A stretch of 64,000 nucleotides of DNA from CAYTXJ01 sp965613025 (GTDB lineage: Bacteria; Desulfobacterota; DSM-4660; Desulfatiglandales; JALVMZ01). The notes under the pieces are model-generated. The model did not search any database. It worked only from the letters and a program-made list of their open reading frames with translations, and was not told the DNA's origin. Below, in pieces: positions 26,534 to 35,424 of this stretch; the first letter of the stretch is position 1, and the number at the start of each line of letters is the position of its first letter. The position numbers and the translations under genes were made by a program. The DNA is taken from positions 1-64,000 of the forward strand of contig CBFDUE010000002.1 in assembly GCA_965613025.1 (NCBI GenBank), given 5' to 3'.

Positions 26534-27643
26534 TTACTCCTTTTTATTATTTAAAATCTGATTCAGATCATGGATAAGTTCTTCAATGTCAATATTATAT
26601 CTCTTTGAGACATTTTCAAGAGGTTCAAAAAGTGCTTCACAGCATATGCATATACCTAATCTTTTATCATATTTTTTGAATATCTTCTCTGTCTCTCTGT
26701 ATCTGGACACCACATCCAGAACGGTCATATCTGGTGTGATAGAGCGACGATCATTATTAATATTATCTGTATTCATAATACTTCTTTCGGATTCTAATAT
26801 CTCCTTAAGAGCAATCGGTATATATTGAATAACTTCGGTTATCTTGGTTGCAGGGGTAGGTTTTGAAAGAAAACCAGCAAGTCTATTTACTTTTGATGCA
26901 ATTATTGCTGCATTTAATATCTCATAGCCTGCTGCTAATAGAGCTGATACAATACCTGTCAAGGTATCACCAGTGCCACCAATGGCCTCTAAGGCCTCTA
27001 CATAAGGATAATCAATCTCTGCCTTAATTCCTTCCTCATCTGCAATATAGTCCTTTTTACCCTTTACCATAAGAATGCGTGAGGCATTTTTATGCCTATA
27101 TGCACGAACTATCAGCTCAGGAACACTATTTTGTTCATGAAGGATAAATCCACGAGTATAGAATGGATGAGGAGCCTCTTCATCTGCAAGGAAGGCGAGC
27201 TCTCCTGCATCAGGTGTAAAAAGATCATAAGAGTTAGCCTGTCCACTCATTTTCGCCCCATACATAAACCCTGCATCAGCGATTAAAAGGGGTCTATGTC
27301 TCATTTCCTCAATGGAAAAGAGCACCTTGTTGTGCCAGTCAACATCTGGTTGAAGATAATGAAAAGTGATGCTATTAAATTCTCTGTGTCTTAGATTATT
27401 GCTGAGATACTCATAGAGCCTTCTGCTCCCTTCGCCGGTTCCGATATCTCCGACCAAAAACACAGTAGGTCCTGAAATATCCAAGATTTCACATGCCTTT
27501 AAAGCAGCTGCAATGAGAGCAGATGTCCCTCTGCTAACAGGCACCTCCCTTCCTTCTATCAATACCATATTCTGCTTTAATTTAACCTTCCCTTCTATAA
27601 GAGGAAATCCATTATCAGGCACAGTTCCCACTATGGCAAACAT
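26534..27643 (-). CDS. NAD(P)H-hydrate dehydratase-like kinase fold fused to DUF1858
   Basis: 369 aa. The first 290 residues resemble the YjeF C-terminal/ribokinase fold, with the ATP-site signature IGGTGDTLTGIVSALLAAG near residue 245. The last 65 residues form a DUF1858-type domain (ITPDMTVLDVVSRYRETEKIF) with CICC. It starts inside the DUF3343 gene and ends seven bases before selD. Given the operon, a role in selenium handling is inferred rather than hydrate repair. Confidence 0.8.
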   Translation of the reverse strand: MFAIVGTVPDNGFPLIEGKVKLKQNMVLIEGREVPVSRGTSALIAAALKACEILDISGPTVFLVGDIGTGEGSRRLYEYLSNNLRHREFNSITFHYLQPDVDWHNKVLFSIEEMRHRPLLIADAGFMYGAKMSGQANSYDLFTPDAGELAFLADEEAPHPFYTRGFILHEQNSVPELIVRAYRHKNASRILMVKGKKDYIADEEGIKAEIDYPYVEALEAIGGTGDTLTGIVSALLAAGYEILNAAIIASKVNRLAGFLSKPTPATKITEVIQYIPIALKEILESERSIMNTDNINNDRRSITPDMTVLDVVSRYRETEKIFKKYDKRLGICICCEALFEPLENVSKRYNIDIEELIHDLNQILNNKKE

Positions 27644-28182
27644 CGTCTTTTCATCTCCTCAAAGGCAAGCTGAAGTGCATAACCGCAGAGGGTGTGTCCG
27701 AGTTCCCTTGGCTCTGGCACCTCCTTTATTGATTTTCCAACAAGCCTTTGTGCAAGATAAGGCACATCAGGGCAGCCTCCCCCTGATATATTAACAATGA
27801 TAAGTGTATCTTTTTCAACAGTAAGTTTCATATTGGCAGCTCGCACCATCAGGAATTTTCCATAGTCCTTGGCATGAAAAAGGTCAACCGGTTTTAGCAA
27901 TGGGCTATTTTCAGGGACCACATCCATTGGAGTTATTCCTTCTTCTTCAAGAATTCTTAGTATATTTAATTCTTCAATAAGAGGAAATTCTATCACAAGA
28001 TCACAACCTGAGCGTATCTCAGGAGGGGGGCCCATCACTCTGACCTTCCATCCTTTTTCTTTAAGAATATTCTCCGCCCTTATTACCTCACTTGTGTTAT
28101 GAAATACAAGAATTCCCAAATCTGTCTTTAAAGATGCCTGATCCTTCTTTGTTTTACCTTTAAAAAGCTTTAAGATAGACAC
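27631..28182 (-). CDS. DUF3343 putative selenium/sulfur carrier protein
   Basis: 183 aa. The DUF3343-like part (ILVFHNTSEVIRAENILKEKGW...VMGPPPEIRSGCDLVIEF) is followed by a second domain with SGGGCPDVPYLAQRLVGK and a C-terminal cysteine stretch. DUF3343 proteins have been linked to selenium metabolism by comparative genomics. Cys59 and the GGGCP cysteine are candidate carrier thiols. Overlaps the downstream gene by 13 bases. Confidence 0.8.
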   Translation of the reverse strand: MSILKLFKGKTKKDQASLKTDLGILVFHNTSEVIRAENILKEKGWKVRVMGPPPEIRSGCDLVIEFPLIEELNILRILEEEGITPMDVVPENSPLLKPVDLFHAKDYGKFLMVRAANMKLTVEKDTLIIVNISGGGCPDVPYLAQRLVGKSIKEVPEPRELGHTLCGYALQLAFEEMKRRCLP

Positions 28183-28188
28183 AAATCT

Positions 28189-28407
28189 TTAATCCTTTTC
28201 AATTATTATACGATATCCCTGGGCTTCAGCCTGTATATCTACCACTTTCCAACCCTGACTCTCCGCAGCACGGCTTACATTTTCCTTAGAGGTATCAGTA
28301 TCAACCAGTATCTCTATCTGACCACTGTTGAGTTTCTTAATCTCATCCAGTGTCATAAGCACTGGTTGGGGGCAGCTAAGCCCTCTGGCATCTACCACAT
28401 TTGCCAT
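28189..28407 (-). CDS. TusA/SirA-like sulfur or selenium carrier
   Basis: 72 aa with the defining DARGLSCPQPVLMTLDEIKKL, whose Cys carries persulfide or selenide. The ATG at 28407 follows an AGGAGGG site; an upstream in-frame start at 28464 lies in the yedE gene. Its position between yedE and DUF3343 matches YedF-like selenium proteins. Confidence 0.9.
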   Translation of the reverse strand: MANVVDARGLSCPQPVLMTLDEIKKLNSGQIEILVDTDTSKENVSRAAESQGWKVVDIQAEAQGYRIIIEKD

Positions 28408-28424
28408 ACTAATTTCCCTCCTTT

Positions 28425-29516
28425 CTAAGCCTTTTTTCTCATTGTTATGCCAATAAATAGACATATCAAAAGGCCAATTATAACGGCAGCCATTCCATGA
28501 GGACCAATCCCCTTAGGTGAGCTTGCAAGCCCAAAATTATGAGAAAATCCGGCCCCCACTATCATACCTATAACAAAGATTGCAGCATCTCCATCTCCTT
28601 CACCAGAAAGGAAGAGTTGCCTTCCTGGGCATCCTCCTGCCAATGCAAAGGCAAGTCCTGCAAGCGTCATTCCAGCAAAGTTCCATATGGTCATATTGTG
28701 TGCAACAGGCTGTTTTACAAAACCAGGGTGAAATTGCCCTAAGATTAGATTTGTAATAAATGCTACTGTAACAAAGGCAACCACTCCTGAAAAAAGGTGT
28801 GTCTGTCTAAACAGTATCAGATCCCTGAACGCACCCATTGTGCAAAAACGGCTTCTCTGTGCAATAAATCCTATTATAAGACCAAAGATTAAAGATACCA
28901 ATAAAGGTGCATGCATTGCCCCAGGACCTTTTACACTATAAAATAAAATCCCACTCTTTGTTTCACCATCAACTGGAGGAAAGATGAAACGAAGAGCGAG
29001 AAATCCAAGCATTATTAATGGAAATAGCCATCCTACAGAGGTATATGTAGGTTGAGTGCGTCCCAGATTATATCCTGCCTTAAAAAATAGTGTCCCAATC
29101 CATATGCCAAAGACAAGTCCTAATAGGCCGAATATGGCATTACCATCACCGCCAGCAAGTCTTAGCAGTGCTCTCCAGGGGCACCCCAAGAAGACCAGGG
29201 CACCGATCATGGCAAAGACCCCAAGGATAAACCTCACTATAGGAGCAGACCCTACTCTTGGTCTAAATTCCTTAAAGACATATGCTGCAATTAGAGAGCC
29301 AAGCACAAATCCGATAATTTCAGGTCTCATATACTGAACAACACCTGCACGATGAAGCCCGATGGCTCCTGCAATATCCCTTTCAAAACATGCAACACAG
29401 ATTCCCATATTTGGAGGATTTCCAAGTTTCTGCAATAGTGGTGCCAGTATCCCAATAATAGCTCCAACCCCAATTATTCCCCATTTAGTTGCAAAGATGT
29501 TACCTATCCGTTTCAT
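28425..29516 (-). CDS. yedE: YedE-type selenium/thiosulfate transporter
   Basis: 363-aa inner-membrane protein of the YeeE/YedE family with about ten helices and the conserved cysteines NMGICVACFERD, FLGCPWRALLRLAGGDGN, RSRFCTMGAFRD and AGGCPGRQLFLSGEGDGD. In many selenium-using bacteria YedE is proposed to import selenium. It is the first gene of the selD operon. The ATG at 29516 follows GGGAGG, six codons inside the longest frame. Confidence 0.9.
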   Translation of the reverse strand: MKRIGNIFATKWGIIGVGAIIGILAPLLQKLGNPPNMGICVACFERDIAGAIGLHRAGVVQYMRPEIIGFVLGSLIAAYVFKEFRPRVGSAPIVRFILGVFAMIGALVFLGCPWRALLRLAGGDGNAIFGLLGLVFGIWIGTLFFKAGYNLGRTQPTYTSVGWLFPLIMLGFLALRFIFPPVDGETKSGILFYSVKGPGAMHAPLLVSLIFGLIIGFIAQRSRFCTMGAFRDLILFRQTHLFSGVVAFVTVAFITNLILGQFHPGFVKQPVAHNMTIWNFAGMTLAGLAFALAGGCPGRQLFLSGEGDGDAAIFVIGMIVGAGFSHNFGLASSPKGIGPHGMAAVIIGLLICLFIGITMRKKA

Positions 29517-29586
29517 AAGAACCTCCCAACCCATTAAATATTTAAACTTTATCTGCCAATTGCATAGAGATTACAATATCCAGCAT

Positions 29587-29706
29587 GAGACCTTTGCATA
29601 ACCCCCTTTTACACTGGGGGTTATACCCCCAGATCCCCAAAGATTTACTGAAAATAACCCATAATTACAGCATTTTTCTGAGAGCTTTGAAAAATTCAAA
29701 GCTCTC
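29587..29706 (+). repeat. dispersed hairpin repeat, copy B
   Basis: 120-bp copy, left end GAGACCTTTGCATAACC, hairpin CTGGGGGTTATACCCCCAG (one base change keeps the stem), terminal 12-bp stem with AAA loop. It lies about 70 bases upstream of the selenium operon and downstream of buk. The rest of the 422-base spacer (29517-29938) is AT-rich with only the palindrome at 29885. Confidence 0.85.
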
Positions 29707-29884
29707 CAGCATATTAGTCGTTTCTCCTACCTGCTTTGCTTTTTATCTAAAAGATTAATATGGTTTGAACTTATTATCTCTAAAACCGATTTGTCAAATA
29801 GGAAATTTCTATAGTTTTTTGGATCTCTATAGGCAATTTCTTTAAAAATGAAGATTAGGGATTTACATGGCTGGGATCCTATTA

Positions 29885-29904
29885 ATCATTTTTACAAAAA
29901 TGAT
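29885..29904 (-). terminator. palindrome downstream of buk, weak terminator candidate
   Basis: On the minus strand ATCATTTTTG/TAAAAATGAT forms a 9-bp AT-only stem with a two-base loop, about 35 bases after the buk stop. It lacks a GC stem and a clean U tract, so it is only a candidate. Confidence 0.3.
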
Positions 29905-29938
29905 CATTTATGGTAATTGCGCCTCCATATCCTTTCTC

Positions 29939-31018
29939 TCATGGCAGTTCGGGAGGGTATTGTTTTATCTTTTCCGCACCTTTTAAGACGGCAAGCCCGC
30001 CGTATGCCAAGGCCTCCAGTTCGTCTTCGCCTGGAAACACCAGAACATTTCCAAGAAAACCCACCCGTTCCTTGATTTCTTCAACAATGGTCTCAGAGCG
30101 TGCAAGATTGCCTGTGAGAACCACTGCATCTATCTTCCCCTTCAATACAGTGGCCATAGAACCTATATCCTTGCTTACTTGGTAAGCCAAGGCCTGGAGC
30201 ACCATACGGGCATTTTGCTCCCCCCTTTTGGCCCTTTGTTCCACTTCCACCATATTATGGGTCCCTAAATAAGAGGATACCCCTCCTTGAGTAAATAGCT
30301 TGCTTTGCACTTCCTTATGAGTGAATTGTCCTGAAAAACAGAGTTCCAAAACATCAAGCAGGGGCAGAGAGCCTGTCCGCTGGGGTGTAAACGGCCCTTC
30401 GCTTAGCCCGTGAGATCCATCTATGATTCTACCCTCGCGGTAGGCAACTATGGTGATTCCCCCGCCAAGGTGGGCTATCACAAAACGGGCCTTCTTATAA
30501 TCTATATTGAGTCGAATGGCAGCACGTCGTGCAGCAGATTTCTGGTTCAGCACATGAAAGGCGGCCCTTCTTTCAATCCCCTTTAGTCCCGAAAACCTGG
30601 CAATATCATCCATTTCATCCGTGGAAGGGGAATCATAAATAATGGCCTCTGTTTTATGGCGCCGGGCTATTTCAAGGGCCAGCTCTGGCCCAACATTGGA
30701 AGGATGCCAGCCATACTTACAGGATCGGAGATCCTGAACCATAATTTCATTGATCAGGTATGCGCCGCTTTCCACAGGCCGGGTCAGAGCACCTCTGCTT
30801 ACAACAAGGTGCAAGGGGGCCAGTTTCATTTTGTGTTGAGTCAAGACCCCTTCTAAGGTCTTACGATGCAGTTCCATCCATGCCTCATAGGTATCCATGC
30901 CCCGGAGTCTTTCTGGACTATGGTTATGGTCCTCACGAAAGATCTGTTTTTCTCCCTCAAATAGTCCCACCTTAGTGGAAGTGGAGCCAATATTTATGAC
31001 AAGAATTCGATTCATCAT
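29939..31018 (-). CDS. buk: butyrate kinase
   Basis: 359 aa of the acetokinase/ASKHA family: NIGSTSTKVGLFEG is the phosphate-1 loop, FVIAHLGGGITIVAYREGRI and DAVVLTGNLARSE follow. It makes ATP from butyryl phosphate. The ATG at 31018 overlaps the stop of the preceding ptb gene (ATGATGA). Longer-chain or branched acyl phosphates are possible substrates. Codon use is visibly richer in G/C-ending codons than in the neighbouring blocks. Confidence 0.92.
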   Translation of the reverse strand: MMNRILVINIGSTSTKVGLFEGEKQIFREDHNHSPERLRGMDTYEAWMELHRKTLEGVLTQHKMKLAPLHLVVSRGALTRPVESGAYLINEIMVQDLRSCKYGWHPSNVGPELALEIARRHKTEAIIYDSPSTDEMDDIARFSGLKGIERRAAFHVLNQKSAARRAAIRLNIDYKKARFVIAHLGGGITIVAYREGRIIDGSHGLSEGPFTPQRTGSLPLLDVLELCFSGQFTHKEVQSKLFTQGGVSSYLGTHNMVEVEQRAKRGEQNARMVLQALAYQVSKDIGSMATVLKGKIDAVVLTGNLARSETIVEEIKERVGFLGNVLVFPGEDELEALAYGGLAVLKGAEKIKQYPPELP

Positions 31019-31896
31019 ATTCTTTTTCCCTGCAAAAGCCCCAATACAATATTATGTAGCCACGATTCTGGGGAGTCCGCAGGTGAATGTATAATTACAG
31101 GTGCCTTTGTTCCTGCCACAACACCTGCCACCTCAAACGGCCCCAGGCATCTCACAAACTGGGTGCTCAAAAGGGCAGAATCCAGATCAGGAAACAAGTA
31201 GATATCCACATCTCCAGGCACCGGGCTTTTAATACCCTTATAATAGGCAGCTTCGGCCGATTCTGCGTTGTCCATGGCCAATGGGCCTTCCACAATGACA
31301 TCGCCCAGTTGGCCCCTCTCTGCCATTTTGGAAAGCGCAGCCGCATCCACAGTAGAGGGAATGGCAGGATTGACTATCTCAATAGGGCCAAGGGCAGCCA
31401 CCTTTGGGTGCTCTATGCCAAGGGTCTCGGCAACACTGGCCGCATTTTGTATGATCCCCGCCTTTTCCTTCAGGCTGGGTAAGCTATGGATCAGGGTATC
31501 AGTGAACAATGTGAGTCGGCCGTCTCTGATAGAACGAAAGACGCTTACATAGCTGATCACCCTGGTTCCATTGTCTGTGGCAGTAAGATGATCCAGAAAT
31601 GAGAGTAGATCTCTGTCCAATGTGCCCGTATCCAGAATTGCCTCCACCTTACCGCTTTCCAACAATTCCAAGGCCACATCTCTTGCCTCTCTTATGCCCG
31701 CATTAGGTAAAAGGAGGTCTATCTGGGGGTGCAATCCTACTAAAGGTTGTCCACAGGCAACAGGATCAATCCAGCCGTGATCACGCGCTATCAGGATTGC
31801 CTTAAATGCAGCAGAATCGCCACCTCCTGTTATGGCCACTCTTCTTCTTTTAAAGGATTTTGCAAGCTCAAGAATCGTGTTAAGACTTACATCCAT
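31015..31896 (-). CDS. ptb: phosphate butyryltransferase (paralogue 1)
   Basis: 293-aa protein of the phosphate acetyl/butyryltransferase family, converting butyryl-CoA and phosphate to butyryl phosphate. The family block VEGPLAMDNAESAEAAYYKGI...GDVDIYLFPDLDS is clear. Placed directly before buk with overlapping codons, the standard Ptb-Buk pair for substrate-level ATP formation. A GGAGG ribosome site precedes the ATG. Confidence 0.88.
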   Translation of the reverse strand: MDVSLNTILELAKSFKRRRVAITGGGDSAAFKAILIARDHGWIDPVACGQPLVGLHPQIDLLLPNAGIREARDVALELLESGKVEAILDTGTLDRDLLSFLDHLTATDNGTRVISYVSVFRSIRDGRLTLFTDTLIHSLPSLKEKAGIIQNAASVAETLGIEHPKVAALGPIEIVNPAIPSTVDAAALSKMAERGQLGDVIVEGPLAMDNAESAEAAYYKGIKSPVPGDVDIYLFPDLDSALLSTQFVRCLGPFEVAGVVAGTKAPVIIHSPADSPESWLHNIVLGLLQGKRI

Positions 31897-31904
31897 ACCT
31901 GCTT

Positions 31905-32795
31905 TTACCTCCTACCAGCAGTTGCCAGAACAAGGCCAAGGGCAAGGTTTTTGATGCGCACCTCGTAGCCGTCCGAACGTGATGGGGTAAGGATAATCAT
32001 GCCCCCACCAACAGTAACACATTGCCGTATGCCGGCCATAATGTGGTCAATCGTCTTGACCAGAATGTTGCCCGCATTAATGTGAGGCACGAGAAAGATG
32101 TCAGGAAACGTTTCAGGGTTGAGACCGTCACCCTTGGCCAGTTCCAGTAGGTCTGTATAGGGCAGGAACTCACATGGCCCGAATTTACCTGCAGCCGCAC
32201 CCTGTCTCAGTATGCGTGCTTCTTCCAGGGCTTGGGAAGATTCCTCTCGAAGATGCTTAGCGGCAAGTACCATCACACGGGGAGATGCATAGCCCAAGGA
32301 TCGAAATACCTGTATAGCGTTGGTCAAGATTTTTTCCTTGGAAGTCAGATCAGGCGTAATGTTTAAGCCAGGATCTGTAATTGCAAAGATCTTTTTGATA
32401 GCAGGGAGGTAATGAAAGCAGATAGCGCATGGGGTCTGTTCAGGGGCCAGGCGTTTCGTAACACGGATCAGAGAGCGAAAGAGGTAGGCGGTGAGTATGT
32501 TTCCTTTTACGGCAAAGCTCACTTCATTATTTACCATCATATCAAGGCATAGATCAGCCGCTTCTTGGGGGTCAACCCTCTGGATCATCTCCATGTTACT
32601 AATGGGTATTCCACTCTGTTGAGCTAAGGAAATGATACGCTCCCTATCACCAACAAGCACCGGAGCAATGAGACCCTCTCTCATGCCATCCATCACAGCA
32701 TGGAGCACATCTGTATTATAAGGAAATAGGATAGCAGCTCTTTTAGCACCGATCTCTTTTGCCCGATTCATAATCTCATCAAATGTTCTTATCAT
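31905..32795 (-). CDS. phosphate acyltransferase-like protein (paralogue 2)
   Basis: 296 aa, same fold as the downstream ptb but diverged: it keeps the VLVGDRERI and DIFLVPHINAGNILVKTIDH segments and lacks the typical EGPLAMDNA block. Adjacent paralogues may form a hetero-oligomer or differ in acyl specificity. ATG 32795 follows GGAGAGAG and overlaps the TGA of a small ORF; a GTG at 32810 is the alternative. Confidence 0.8.
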   Translation of the reverse strand: MIRTFDEIMNRAKEIGAKRAAILFPYNTDVLHAVMDGMREGLIAPVLVGDRERIISLAQQSGIPISNMEMIQRVDPQEAADLCLDMMVNNEVSFAVKGNILTAYLFRSLIRVTKRLAPEQTPCAICFHYLPAIKKIFAITDPGLNITPDLTSKEKILTNAIQVFRSLGYASPRVMVLAAKHLREESSQALEEARILRQGAAAGKFGPCEFLPYTDLLELAKGDGLNPETFPDIFLVPHINAGNILVKTIDHIMAGIRQCVTVGGGMIILTPSRSDGYEVRIKNLALGLVLATAGRR

Positions 32796-33004
32796 CTCCT
32801 CTCTCTCCACTTTTTTCGCAGATCTCTTCCATATATCTTTTGTATGAGATCCATCTTGTTGCCCATGTCCAGAATCTTGCCCACATCCATATGCGAGAAG
32901 AGCCAGTTGAGTTTGAGCTCGTAAAACTCCTGATGATGAGATTGTTTGCTGTGTTTCCCCCCTCTGAAAAACCTCCTGTCACAATAACCAAAATTGCTAA
33001 AGAT
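32792..33004 (-). other. possible small coding ORF or gene remnant between iclR and ptb
   Basis: A 70-codon open frame with protein-like content (HQEFYELKLNWLFSH, MDVGKILDMGNKMDLIQKIYG) ending in TGA that overlaps the next ATG. The only ATGs are internal; starting at 32890 it gives 32 aa without a ribosome site. Two other long ORFs here, one on each strand, look non-coding. It may be a truncated gene tail. Not recognised. Confidence 0.35.
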
Positions 33005-33037
33005 TCAGGCCAGAAAAATCTATGCAATGTATATTCT

Positions 33038-33841
33038 TCATGTTTCATAGCGAGATCCATTGACGTATTTTTGATCTTTACCTAAAGCTGCGGATATCTT
33101 CATTGCAGTTTCTTTTGCCAAGGCCCCGAAGTGATCTACATCTTCGAGCTCAAAGCTCAACACCGTGGCAGCGATGCAAAGGCCTCCCACAAGCGCATTT
33201 CTAAAATCATAGATAGGTGCGGCAACCCTTCTGATTCCTTTCCTCAGTTCTTGGTCTTCAAAGGCAAAGCCCCTTTTCCGAATGGTATGGAGATCCTTTT
33301 CTAACTTTCTGAAATCGGTTATGGTGTGTTCTGTGACACGCGGAAGGCCTATTTTGCGAAGGACTTCCTTTCGCTTGTCCTGATCCATATGGGCCAGATA
33401 GATCTTGCCTGCGGCAACGGCATGCAGATAAGGGTATGCGCTGCCCACCCGGGCATACAATCTGACCTCTTCAGTCCCTTCGACCTGCTCAATCAGCACA
33501 AGCTGATCCTGATCTAAGGTGGCAAGTTCAATGTTTTTTCCGACCAGCTCCGCCAGCTCTTCCATAAAGGGGCGGGCAACAGAGCGGAGATTGATCTTAG
33601 TTTGGATACTGTTTCCCAGGTAGAGGAGCCGAATTCCAAGGCGATAGGTGCCCCTTTTCTTGGTTTTTTCCACGATGCCTCGATGGCAAAGTGTGTTGAG
33701 GATTCGAACCAGGGATTGCCGTGGAATGGAAAGGCGCCTCAGGATATCCGAGAATTGAACTTCCTTTTCCGAGGCCATCAGCTCGATGACATCAATCGCC
33801 CTCTCCACAGCCGGTGATCCCGTTTGTTTTAGAGAATCCAA
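33038..33841 (-). CDS. IclR-family transcriptional regulator
   Basis: 267 aa. N-terminal winged helix (AIDVIELMASEKEVQFSDIL...SLVRILNTLCHRG) and C-terminal effector domain (VGSAYPYLHAVAAGKIYLA, FEDQELRKGIRRVAAPIYDF, GGLCIAATV) are both typical. Divergent from nothing and upstream of the ptb-ptb-buk genes on the same strand, it probably controls them in response to an organic acid. Confidence 0.93.
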   Translation of the reverse strand: MDSLKQTGSPAVERAIDVIELMASEKEVQFSDILRRLSIPRQSLVRILNTLCHRGIVEKTKKRGTYRLGIRLLYLGNSIQTKINLRSVARPFMEELAELVGKNIELATLDQDQLVLIEQVEGTEEVRLYARVGSAYPYLHAVAAGKIYLAHMDQDKRKEVLRKIGLPRVTEHTITDFRKLEKDLHTIRKRGFAFEDQELRKGIRRVAAPIYDFRNALVGGLCIAATVLSFELEDVDHFGALAKETAMKISAALGKDQKYVNGSRYET

Positions 33842-34017
33842 TGTTAAGTCCCATATATGATATTTAAAGTTCTATATTTGAGATTTAAATCATTGCTGAC
33901 AAGAAGTCAAGTTATAAAATTCCTCTCATCTATTTCTCCATTACCTCACTGCTGTCACCAACTTTGACTATACCGTATGTTGTGGCCTGTTTTTCTTTAC
34001 ACCGGCCAAAACTCTAC

Positions 34018-34194
34018 TTACACTTCCACACAAAAGCGAATTCTCATCGATTTTCTGTAAAATCTTCCCAACACATCCCCATCTTCGCTAAAGATCTCAG
34101 TTACAAGAGTATGTATCAGTATTCCAAAAACAGTAAGGAATAGAAGTGAGAGGATTGCAGTTGAAAAAAATAAGTATTTTAAATAGCTTTCTTT
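34018..34194 (-). pseudogene. membrane-protein gene ghost in the iclR-kamA spacer
   Basis: The 417-base spacer 33842-34258 contains a minus-strand frame of 58 codons with a convincing membrane helix (STAILSLLFLTVFGILIHTL) and a soluble tail (EIFSEDGDVLGRFYRKSM), ending in TAA at 34018. A preceding ATG (34205) with MIDKKKAI is in a different frame, so one indel would join them. Another frame further on reads RVLAGVKKNRPQHTV. This looks like a decayed gene; family unknown. Confidence 0.45.
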
Positions 34195-34258
34195 TTATCT
34201 ATCATAGAGATAAAAACCTTTTTAAAAGCATTTCAAGGATAAAGGATGGTGGGATAAG

Positions 34259-35290
34259 ATGGAAGTGTGGGAAAGGATTCATTCAAGAAGCATCCAAACA
34301 CCTTCAGAGCTACCAGAGCCCTTGATACCTGATGAAGATATTAAGACAGTAATTGATAAATATCCCATGAAGATAAACCCGTATATCTTGTCACTCATTA
34401 AAGAGGAAAATGACCCAATTTACAGACAATTCATTCCAAGCCTTAAAGAGATAAATGACCACAAAGGAAAGGAGGATCCTTTAAAAGAAGAGGAGATGTC
34501 TCCTGCTCCCTGTATAATAAAGAGATATCCAGATAGAGTAGTATTTTTGGTATCTTCGCAGTGTGCAAGCTATTGCAGATTCTGTAACAGAAAGAGGATG
34601 GTAGGAAGATCTAAGATAAGATATAATGATATAATTGATTCCATATCCTATATAAGGTCAGATAGATCCATTAGGGATGTGTTGCTTTCAGGTGGTGATC
34701 CTCTCATCTTACCAGATAGAGATTTATTTAATATATTAACAAGATTAAGGGAAATCCCCCATGTTGAGATAATCAGAATCGGAACCCGCATCCCTTGCTC
34801 CCTTCCCCAGAGAATCACTCCAGAGCTTGTAAAGATGCTAAAGGGTTTTCACCCACTCTATATAAATATCCATTTTAACCATCCATCTGAAATCACTCCC
34901 CAATCCTCCAGAGCGTGTAATATGCTTGCTGATGCAGGAATACCCTTAGGGTCTCAGAGCGTCCTTTTAAGGGGGATAAATGATGATCATCATACTATAA
35001 AAAGACTGATGCAGATGCTTTTGAAGATAAGGGTCAGACCCTATTATCTCTTTCAAGCAGACAGAGTAAAAGGGACATCCCATTTCTGGACTCCCCTGGA
35101 AAAGGGAATAGAGATTATTAAATCCCTGATAGGACATACCTCTGGGCTCTGTATCCCCCATTTTGTAGTAGATCTTCCAGGAGGTGGAGGAAAGGTTCCG
35201 CTTATCCCTCAGTTTTTACTCTCTAAGGACAGAGATGGCCTTGTCTTTAAAAACTATCAAGGAAAGCCATACCATTACCCATTTCCATAG
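34259..35290 (+). CDS. lysine 2,3-aminomutase family radical SAM enzyme
   Basis: 343 aa. The radical SAM cluster is CASYCRFC near residue 100, followed by NRKRMVG, the SGGDPL element and the PLP-binding lysine in DLPGGGGKVPL. The family includes KamA (lysine to beta-lysine), EpmB and glutamate 2,3-aminomutase; the absence of the long N- and C-terminal extensions leaves the substrate open. EpmB would normally sit near efp, not seen here. In this genome it might serve osmolyte (beta-lysine) synthesis. Confidence 0.88.
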   Translation: MEVWERIHSRSIQTPSELPEPLIPDEDIKTVIDKYPMKINPYILSLIKEENDPIYRQFIPSLKEINDHKGKEDPLKEEEMSPAPCIIKRYPDRVVFLVSSQCASYCRFCNRKRMVGRSKIRYNDIIDSISYIRSDRSIRDVLLSGGDPLILPDRDLFNILTRLREIPHVEIIRIGTRIPCSLPQRITPELVKMLKGFHPLYINIHFNHPSEITPQSSRACNMLADAGIPLGSQSVLLRGINDDHHTIKRLMQMLLKIRVRPYYLFQADRVKGTSHFWTPLEKGIEIIKSLIGHTSGLCIPHFVVDLPGGGGKVPLIPQFLLSKDRDGLVFKNYQGKPYHYPFP

Positions 35291-35314
35291 ACCTCTAAGA
35301 ATTGTCAGCAGATA

Positions 35315-35327
35315 TTTCATTTTGAAA
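35315..35327. promoter_or_regulatory. palindrome TTTCA-N3-TGAAA, operator candidate 1
   Basis: TTTCATTTTGAAA, extended by A/T to a 15-bp inverted repeat. A second copy with the inverse core lies at 35425-35437. A TTGACA with a short-spaced TATATT lies between them (35364-35389). Regulatory role is inference. Confidence 0.3.
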
Positions 35328-35424
35328 TGGTCTTAGAAGCCTAATAAGGTATCAAGAATTTTATTGACATGCTAAAAAACTCCTATATTGAGCAAAAGAT
35401 CAGAAGATATCTTTTTAAGATATT

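Noticed and set aside
32779..33085. Two overlapping long ORFs on opposite strands (93 and 100 codons)
   Set aside because: Low-complexity or basic translations, no ribosome sites; the third minus frame looks more protein-like.
34259..35290. Assigning the aminomutase as EpmB
   Set aside because: No efp or epmA nearby, and substrate residues cannot be judged by eye; left at family level.
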